Assembly (NCBI GenBank): GCA_022496805.1
Contig: CM040103.1
Location: 1,196,001 to 1,260,000 of the forward strand
Reading direction: 5' to 3'
DNA: 64,000 bases
DNA from: Pohlia nutans
Lineage: Eukaryota > Streptophyta > Bryopsida > Bryales > Mniaceae
Positions 56,405 to 64,000 of this stretch are shown one piece after another. A program made the translations under genes and the position numbers. The notes under the pieces were generated by a model. It was not told where the DNA came from, ran no database searches, and saw only the letters and a program-made list of their open reading frames with translations. Position 1 is the stretch's first letter, and each line of letters begins with the position of its first letter.

Positions 56405-58738
56405 CTACCAATCTGTGCCAATTTCCTTGTCTATATATATGTTGTTAACGTATTGAACAACTGGACCCGCGGATTTAACAAATTCTTGAATTTGCTCCCT
56501 TGCTGAATCCTCTGGCAACAACATAGTAGTACGAGTCGTTAGTGTACATGTAGACCAAGGATTCATGGGTTGAAAATGACCAATTCAGATGAGGCCAAAT
56601 TTTGATTCACTAGAATCAATGAAGAACATTGCATATGTTGGTCAAAATATAAATAAAAATGGACAAAAGAAAGTCCCTATATGACGTACTCAAAAATGAA
56701 AAAAATTAAACATGCCTTGGTCCTTGCAAGCAACAGCTAAGAACGTAGCTTCCATGTGAAATGGTATCCACGATTCTACAGCTTGTTTGTCCCTTATTAC
56801 TGCACTTGTTGACACCATCTATTATACTCCCTCTGTCCAGAAATAACTGTCCTAGTTTTTGGCATTTTTCAACTAAACGCATTTTCTTACCCAAAAAAGT
56901 TGTCTCAGTGCTCAAAAAATGGTCAATCTTTAATAGTAGTATGTAGTTTTTGTGTCACTCTCATTGTCTGCCCCAATTGACGTGGACAAGGTTCACGTTT
57001 GAAGTATAAAACATAGGACAAAAACTAGGAAAAATTGCCAAATATTAGGACAATTATTTCCGGACAAAGGGGAGTATAATACAGACCGTGCAAGCGCGCA
57101 GGAGAGAACTGTCCTGCCAAACTCCAGCACAGGCCAACCTAGTTATATGACAAAGGATCACTTGGGACATGCTAGAAACACAAGATGTGGAGAAAAGAAT
57201 AGTGTACCTTCTTCGTGTAATTTTTTCAGAAACTGGGCCTTGGTAGGCAACATGAACATTCCTGCACTGACAGCCTTGCGGATAGGCCAGCCATGGTGCG
57301 GAGCGAATACTTGCTCGTAGGCTTTAGATGCAGGCTCCTTCAGCGAATTTCCTCTGGTAATCATTCCACATTGTCACACACACTAAATCAGGCCTTTCTT
57401 TTAAACGGAAATCCATGCAATGCATGACAAAACCTAACTTGGGAAAACCAGCTTTGATACCCATACTCGCCACTGACCCAAAATTGCCACCCTAAAATCG
57501 ATAAAAACCACCTTAACATTTGTTCAGGCGTCAATTTTAGGTCATTTACCAATAAAACTTTGAATATCCAAATAATGCATTCTTTGGCACATTGAAATCC
57601 TCTTCAAGAACATTTTAAAATTTGACCAATCTAACAATAAGACCTAACAATGGGTACATATTAATACAAACCACCTTCACTCTTGATTTCAGGTCATCTA
57701 CCATACCAATAAAACTTTGAAACTTCATAACTTTTGACTCCAACATCCAAATAGAGCATTCTTTGGTGCATTGGAATTCTCTTTCATTTGCTAAACCATT
57801 TGACCAGTCTGAAGTGTGTGTCTATACGTTATAGGTAATGTGTTGCAAAAACCCTACACCCTGTAAGAGTGGCCACTTACTCGGTGACAAGAATGTGCTC
57901 AAACAGCACCCTCACCATGTCCACTCCACGCAGCACACGCAGCAGATTCCGAGTATGGCTTCCACCATTCCGCACTGTGCCATTTCCTATGTCTTCATCC
58001 ACCATAGCCGGCAATGTCGCATAGTCCTTCGCTGCTCCACATAAATCATGAACCTGCATGAAATCACCGAACACAGGAAACCCAAACAATCCCAAGGTAT
58101 AAGGAAACCACACCTCACACCTAAATGCAGCACTCCAAAATCTTGCACAAAAAGAGAATGTACACGACCTCAACATCAAAACTCATGTCGATTTACACCA
58201 TCTATGTTGTTATAAGGTATAAAAGGATTTACATCATCAAGTCGTAAGGATTGCAGCAGTAAAACATTAAACCCTAATAACATGTTGAGAATGTACACAC
58301 AATCAACATCAGAACTCATGGCGATTGACATCAACTATGTTTTAAGGATTCCATCATCAAGTCATAAGGATTACAGCAATAAAACTTCGAACCCTACTAA
58401 CTTTTGCATATGGTATCTAAATGATGCATTCTTTGGTATATTAGAATCCTCTTTGATTTTCTAACAATTTTCTTTTTTAAAACTATTCTCACTGTGGTTA
58501 CGAACATGATTGAACTATCAAAACAAAAACTCGCTTGACCTACTTTGGCAACGTAGTCCTTCTCGGCAAACTTGAAGGCGATGCCAAGGCAACCGAAGAG
58601 AGGCGAGATGAGCGAGCAGGCCTGTGAAAACGAGCCCACTCGCAGCGTGTGCTCTTCATTGCTGAGCTCCCCCTGCAGCCCGTTCCACGATTTGGCAATT
58701 GCCAGCAAAGGCCGATTGTCACCCTCGTTGCTTCCCAT
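56405..58738 (-). CDS. ACD11: ACD11-type glycolipid transfer protein (ceramide-1-phosphate transfer)
   Basis: ACD11 moves ceramide-1-phosphate between membranes and restrains programmed cell death in Arabidopsis. Four exons (58738-58544, 58053-57881, 57353-57208, 56511-56405) splice in frame at phases 0, 2 and 1 to exactly 206 residues, the length of Arabidopsis ACD11. Family motifs are clear: CSLISPLFGCLGIAFKFAE, SHTRNLLRVLRGVDMV, QVFAPHHGWPIRKAVS and YIDKEIGTDW at the end. The phosphate and sphingoid-binding residues known for ACD11 are kept (Asp61, Lys65, Arg100, Arg104 and His143 here). ATG at 58738 was chosen because the upstream in-frame start is TTG. A leader intron is likely (acceptor TCTTTTGCAG near 58831). 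Introns carry a Stowaway MITE and AT-rich repeats. Confidence 0.94.
56555..56730. mobile_element. family K fragment in ACD11 intron 3
   Basis: GACCAAGGATTCATGGGTT, AATCAATGAAGAACATTGC, GTTGGTCAAAAT and a TTGGTCCTT end resemble the family K element at 15332-15762. No TTAA borders are left. Confidence 0.5.
56827..57074. mobile_element. Stowaway-type MITE in ACD11 intron 3
   Basis: It starts CTCCCTCTGTCCAGAAATAA, a near match to the widespread plant Stowaway terminus, and ends with GGACAAAGGGGAG, with TA on both sides (56825-56826, 57075-57076). Length 248 bp. It lies wholly within intron 3. Confidence 0.88.
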
Positions 58739-58739
58739 G

Positions 58740-60870
58740 TCTGTCGAAATTGCCGACTCAGAGTCGTATTCCCAAAAAGAACTAAAATGAAACGAAACAG
58801 ATTCCTTCTTCTTCAGCAAAGATCAACCACCTGCAAAAGAAGGAACAAAAATCAGAACAAACCCATTTCAGCACAAGCATCGGCTGATTGTTCTATTGAC
58901 AATAATGTTGAGCTCTTCACAAAGTAATCACTGAAGCACTTATGAATCAAAGAGAAGAAAACTCACTGCGATGAAGGAAGGAAGAATAATGACCTGATGA
59001 AAACCTAATATTGATGAGCAATGGAATATTAATGTACACCCAAAAGTAGAAAGAGCATTGTGATTATATAATCCTGGAAGCTACAGTGAGAAAACAATTG
59101 TTGCCAGAGAAGAACTGCGCAATCTGCAGCAAGTGGCAGGGGGTACCCAAAAGTTCTTGGGGGAAGAAAATGTTTTCTGGGTTTTTTTCTTTTTGCTTTT
59201 TCTTTTTCTTTGTAACCCATCCGTGATGGACGCCCTCAGACTTCTTGGCCATCAAGTAAACTATTCATCCATCAAATACACTATTCATCCACCAAATACA
59301 CTATTCATTCAACAAGTACAATGCTACAATTACTTCTTTTCCATTTGGTCACCTACTATGGATATATTTTGTCCATCAACTCATAGGTTAGGTCATGTGA
59401 TCTATCTCGTCCTCTACCGAGAACTCGGTGGTTACTATACTCATACAAGGTAGGAGCACCCAATTTTCATAATTTCAAATCACAGCATTCATTTTAGAAC
59501 AAATAAAAGCACATCATAGAGCCTTTACTGTTTGTTGATCAAAATGATAAGTCATCTATGGTCAACCTAGATTTACATTCTAGAATGACTACTTTATTTA
59601 AAAATTATTGTTGTTGGGTACACTGTATGAATTGGGTGCTCTTGGCTATTTTAATCTTTTAGTGTTCAAGGTGGTTCTGAAGAAACCACAGTTTTCTGGG
59701 TGATGTTTTTTTTAAAACTTCCTTTGTTGAATTAAGGGTTACCATTAATAGTGTTCAACAATATAAATGTAAGCATAGCTTAATGAAACAAGTGTCGCTT
59801 AAATCTTGGTAAGATGGGACCGTTGGATTGAAAGATTATAGTATGTCGGGTTAAATTTTCAAAAATGAAATACAGATGTTCAACAATGACATCTGCCAAC
59901 ACCTCTCCATTACAATCTTTCATGTCAAGAACGGACTCATACATAATTATTGTGAATTTTATAAGTAAGAATGACTTATCTATGTACGGGTTATGACAAA
60001 GTTTATACAATCCAATTAGGGTAATAGTATCATTTGCAGAACATCTAAAGTTATCTTTAGGGTAATAATAAAAAAAATACACATAAAAACCAAAAGTATA
60101 AGATGTGATCAAAATCTAAAGTGAGGAAATGCCTATCAAATTATTTTTTGGATTTTTTTGCTGACCCTGACGATCAGGCATGGTACCCATACATTTTGGA
60201 ATTTAAACTTTAATACCCATACAAGTTCCCAGGGAGTGCACTCTTCAAGTACTATAATTACACACGTGCATGCATAACGGCAAGGGTATTATTTAGAATA
60301 AACATGTAAAAAATGTACATATGAGAGACATATTTCAATCGAGCGAAATATAGATATACATTGAGTTTGGAGTCAAATTCCTCATTTTTAGCCCTTGTGT
60401 AAATATAGAAATGTATTTTGAGGCTGTGAGATTTGCACAAATATTGTTTGGATTTAGCCCAAAAATATGTATACAAAGGTTTTAATAAAGGGGATGCACG
60501 CACGTGATTCTTTGCTTTATTTAATAGGGCATTCTCTGAGTACAGGTTATTAGCGACCCTAAGTTAAACCTAACCTTTGTTCTGCTCGTATAATATAGCT
60601 AGAAAGCAAAATTATTTGAAGAAAGAGCTAAATTTGGACCCAAAACGCATTCCTTCATCGTCACCCGAAATATTCATCCATTATAATCTTAGATTTGGAT
60701 GAAAGCGATACATCGTTTGTTTCATTCGTGCCATGATATCTTTGAAAAATGAAAAAAATGCAGAAAAATCTCCCAAAACGTTCGAAACACGAAATGGCGA
60801 TGGACGAACAGAAATCATCCATCCATGCACCCACACACCCACTGCTACCCATCCATCCATCCAGCCAGCC
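58740..60870. other. spacer between the divergent ACD11 and TFIIA genes
   Basis: Holds the leader and promoter of ACD11 on the left and of TFIIA on the right. 59240-59310 repeats AAATACACTATTCATCCA-like words. The segments at 59440-59660 and 56100-56190 share GGTAGGAGCAC and AATTGGGTGCTC words. No gene seen. Confidence 0.4.
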
Positions 60871-60872
60871 CC
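60815..60872. repeat. CCATC-rich microsatellite in the TFIIA promoter
   Basis: CATC, CACC and CCATC repeats end about ten bases above the TATA box. Confidence 0.6.
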
Positions 60873-60877
60873 TCGTT

Positions 60878-60887
60878 GATATAAATG
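60878..60887 (+). promoter_or_regulatory. probable TATA box of the TFIIA gene
   Basis: GATATAAATG, followed about 30 bases later by a C/T-rich leader. A leader intron is likely, with donor GCGA/GTGAGTTT at 61281 and acceptor CGCTTGCAG ending at 61709. Confidence 0.5.
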
Positions 60888-61836
60888 GCTTCGTCTCCCT
60901 CGCGGAGGAGTACATAAGAGCCACAGCGTCGCAGTTTGCAAGCGCTCCCGGAGCCCTTCGCCTCCATCGCCAGCCCCACTACAGCCCCCCCTTCACTCCT
61001 TCACTCCTCACGTTTTCATTTCCCCTTCCCTCGGAATTCCCACATCACACACAAACACTCCCAGAACTCCTACTTGTTTGTTTTTACTCCTCGATTTCAC
61101 AGCTGCAGCAACAAGCAAGCATCACATCAATTAACGCTTCGTTCCTTTCACAGCAACCACAAGCATCACTACTCCTTTCACACGCAACCCACCACACCAA
61201 CACGGAGCAAGCAGCTTCGGAGGATACATCATACACAGCCTTTTGGTGGATTGGGGTGTCGGTGATGGGGTTTTAAGCGAGTGAGTTTCGTTGCATTGCG
61301 TTCTGTAGGCATTAGCTCGTTTGGGTTTTTGTGGGTTTTAGGAATCAATGGCTTATGGGATCCTCCGGTGCCTCTGTGTTTTCCACGGCGCCTTTATGGG
61401 TGGAAAATTCCGTTGCGTGACTTTTTCATGTTGCGAAATTCTCATGCTCTGTTCAGATTGATGGATTTAGAGGTGGCATTGGATAATGAATGATGTGTGT
61501 AGGGTTTTTGTGTTCGTGATTGGGTGATGGGTGTGCATTGGAAACAGACTGAGCGAAGCGAGGGTTTAGGTGATATGTCGATAGCATAATAGTTTCGTTT
61601 AGCTCGTGAAGGTCTTGGGATTTGTTCTCTTTACTTTAGGTATTCAATTTCTCGTTAAGAACAAAGAGGATGTTACAGAGAATTCTGACTTGTCCCGTAT
61701 CGCTTGCAGGTGGTTGAGGAGAGATATAACCTCGCAGCGAGATACATAAATAAATATTTTCTTCCTTGTTCTATTGAGTCTTTCCCAGCTTCAAGCAAGC
61801 CCCAGACCGAATTAGTAGAAGCTTAAGGAAGGGGAG

Positions 61837-64000
61837 ATGGCGAACACGAAGCAACTGGCGAAGGAGAAGGAGATGGCCATGAGTGTGTCCAATGTGTATC
61901 TGCACGTTGTTGAGGATGTGATCAACAATGTGCGCACCGATTTCCAGAGCGAAGGTGTCGATGATAATGTGCTGAACGAGCTCCAGTCGGTAAGGGACTC
62001 ACCGCTTTTCTTCTCTTCTCTGAGCTTAGCCAATATTGAAAATGAAATCTGCCAGTAGCTTCAACACCTAAAGGACATGTTTGTTTGGACCGAGACATTT
62101 TTGTTTGAGCAGTTTTGAGTAGGTCATATTGGGACTCAGTTTTGTGCGTTTTCTTAGCAGCACATGTAACGTTTTTTACTGATTCCAGTGATATAAATAT
62201 GTTTCACTATATGATCAATCGAATTGGTTGTTTTATAACCATGGGGTTAAACTGTCTAGTACCTATTGGTATGCTGTAATATCGAACTCAAAGGTTTAGT
62301 CTAGCTATTCATTGTTGTAATTAAGCACGCTGAGGATATGTGTAGTAGCTTTAACACCTAAAGGACATGTTTGCTTTAACCGAGACATGTTTGTTTGAGC
62401 AGTTTTAAGTAGGTCATATCGTGACTCAATTTTATGTATTTTTTTTTAGCGGCACATGTAATATTCTTTACTGATTCTTGTGAGACAAAGATGTTTCACA
62501 CTGTTTCACAATTTTTTATAACCATGAATGCTTGGTAACTGTCTAGCACTTATCGGTGTGTCTTGAGCACTTTTTCTTATGGTGACTTGTTAGGGTGTGG
62601 TTGTGCATTCACCCAAGTTACGAATATGACGTCATTTTTCTTTTCTTAACTAATACTGTCTGGATTGTTGTGTATTGGATGCAGCTTTGGGAGCTCAAGT
62701 TGGTGCAGTCAGGTGCAATTCAGGAAGCCTCTGGTCACGAGGCTCCTGCAAACCCAGTAGCCAAACCTATATCTCAAGCAGTAGCTACTCCTGTACACGA
62801 TTTGAATGAGCCTTATGTGGCAACGGAGGATTTGTACGAGGCTCCATCCAGTGACATGGCGTTCCCCCGGGTACGGTTAATTGTTGCTTGAATGGCTCCT
62901 TATAACCAGTAACTCGTGTTTTTGCACAAGCCGGGCCAATGAATGTATGTAACATTCATTGAGGGATGCCATCACATTGATGCTTGTGTTGACCAATTTC
63001 CTGTTTGCCAAATCATTATATGTTCCCATTCAATTGGCAGGTGTCTGCATCATCTAGCTCTCGGGAGCCTGTGATGTACCAGTACATGCCTCCGGGCCCT
63101 AGCGAGGCATCCTTGCAGCTAAACTCTGGCCATCATCTTGCTCCCAGGATGGGAAATGGAACGCCGAGTACTTACATGGTACTTTTTTTCAGCAGATTTC
63201 TGTTTTACATGTCTTGTATAGCATATCATTCTAAATGGCTTTTAAAAGCCTTTAATAGCATACATATAGTATGTAAAATATCAATAGAAATGCAGCATAT
63301 CATTCTGAATTTCTAATAGCATTTAATAGCATTCTTACAGCATTTTGGAAATTCCAATGTGGGAGGCATCAGGTCATCTCTGACATTCAGTTCTGCATGA
63401 TATTTCTGCGATGACATTGCTATTAGAATGCTATGCTGTATTCCTCATACTTTCAGAAAGTCTGGTAGTAGCACGATCTGCACTCAATTTCATGGTACCT
63501 AATATCTTGCTTGATCTGTGTTGGTGGTTTCAGCAACAGCCAGCATCCTGGATGAACCATAAACATCGTGGAGTTGAACTGAATATGAATGAAAGTGAGT
63601 GGATGTGCTTTCAGTTGTTATATCAATTCCAACTTGTTTGTTTTTTTGTAGTGGAAGTCACCTGTTCACATTTGCAATTTTTTTCTTGCTGTTTGAGTGG
63701 ACGCGCTGTATTTCCGTGTTGCAAAAGTGAGGTACTTGCATGCTTTAAACACGAAAATTAATAGATTCTGGTTGTTTTGACATGCGGCGTTTGTTTGTGA
63801 GTTTCTATAATTTACTGCTTCTTGCTTAATTTTATTTTTTTATCATCTTGCTTCAGCATACGAGGAAAGGGAAGAAGCACAGATACCTGTTTCAGCACAA
63901 GTGGCACCTATTACCAAGGTACTTGATGATTTCACGAGGTGCTTATCTCATTGTCATGGTTGGGCCATATACGGGTAGGTGCTTGCATATTTATTTCACT
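61837..64000 (+). CDS. TFIIA-L: transcription factor IIA large subunit (alpha/beta precursor), 5' part
   Basis: TFIIA steadies TBP on the TATA box in RNA polymerase II initiation. Exons 61837-61989, 62685-62870, 63041-63178, 63534-63594 and 63857-63918 all keep frame; the gene continues past the window. The N-terminal helical domain is clear: VYLHVVEDVINNVRTDF, EGVDDNVLNELQS, then LWELKLVQSGAIQEAS across intron 1. The following Pro, Ser and Gln-rich stretch (VMYQYMPPGPSEA, YEEREEAQIPVSAQ) fits the poorly conserved linker; the C-terminal beta-barrel part is outside. Intron 1 contains a tandem pair of about 150-base units (62053-62200, 62346-62495) related to TTAA family K. Confidence 0.9.
62053..62495. 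repeat. duplicated unit in TFIIA intron 1
   Basis: CACCTAAAGGACATGTTTG, TTTGAGCAGTTTT, AGTAGGTCATAT and CACATGTAA occur twice, 293 bases apart. CACCTAAAGGAC at each start recalls the TTAA element end, without TTAA. Confidence 0.65.

Noticed and set aside
60749..61276. 175-codon open frame above the TFIIA gene
   Set aside because: It starts above the probable TATA box, is encoded by CCATC repeats and a C/T-rich leader, and shows no domain. It is better explained as leader and promoter sequence.

Overview
This is nuclear DNA of a land plant. It carries split genes with GT-AG introns, alpha-expansins, an ACD11-type lipid transfer protein, a p24 cargo receptor and the TFIIA large subunit. GC-rich exons sit in very AT-rich, repeat-filled spacer. 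I see no bacterial, organellar or rRNA features. The species cannot be fixed from the sequence; the abundance of TTAA-target elements and a Tc1-type (DD34E) transposase would be unusual for a flowering plant, so a non-seed plant is my guess, not a result.

Layout. 1-145: a possible 5' gene end running off the left edge. 145-15.8 kb: gene-poor, with TTAA-flanked miniature elements (four joined end to end at 4.4-6.4 kb), a Harbinger-like MITE, SINE and LINE remnants and a foldback. 15.8-18.1 kb: p24/GOLD gene (minus). 20.1-21.3 kb: a TTAA element holding two hairpin elements. 21.4-22.6 kb: possible non-coding transcript with a threefold repeat. 23.1-24.5 kb: expansin gene 1 (minus). 25.9-30.4 kb: more TTAA elements and two CACTA MITEs. 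30.9-54.3 kb: an old tandem segmental duplication. It holds expansin genes 2 and 3 (plus), a 3-kb long-inverted-repeat element with a Tc1 transposon inside, a large inverted repeat with captured gene fragments (one a broken NAD-malic enzyme), and a SINE with perfect target duplications. 56.4-58.7 kb: ACD11-type gene (minus), complete, 206 residues. 60.9-64 kb: TFIIA large subunit (plus), cut by the right edge.

The genes do not form one pathway. The three expansins are one wall-loosening family; the other genes are housekeeping or signalling genes. The most interesting structure is in the repeats. A superfamily of TTAA-flanked elements with CCCYTAAA-like ends carries, near one end, a small hairpin whose sequence differs between families while its pairing is kept. 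Expansin genes 2 and 3 have an identical first exon although their introns and second exons have diverged, which points to gene conversion.
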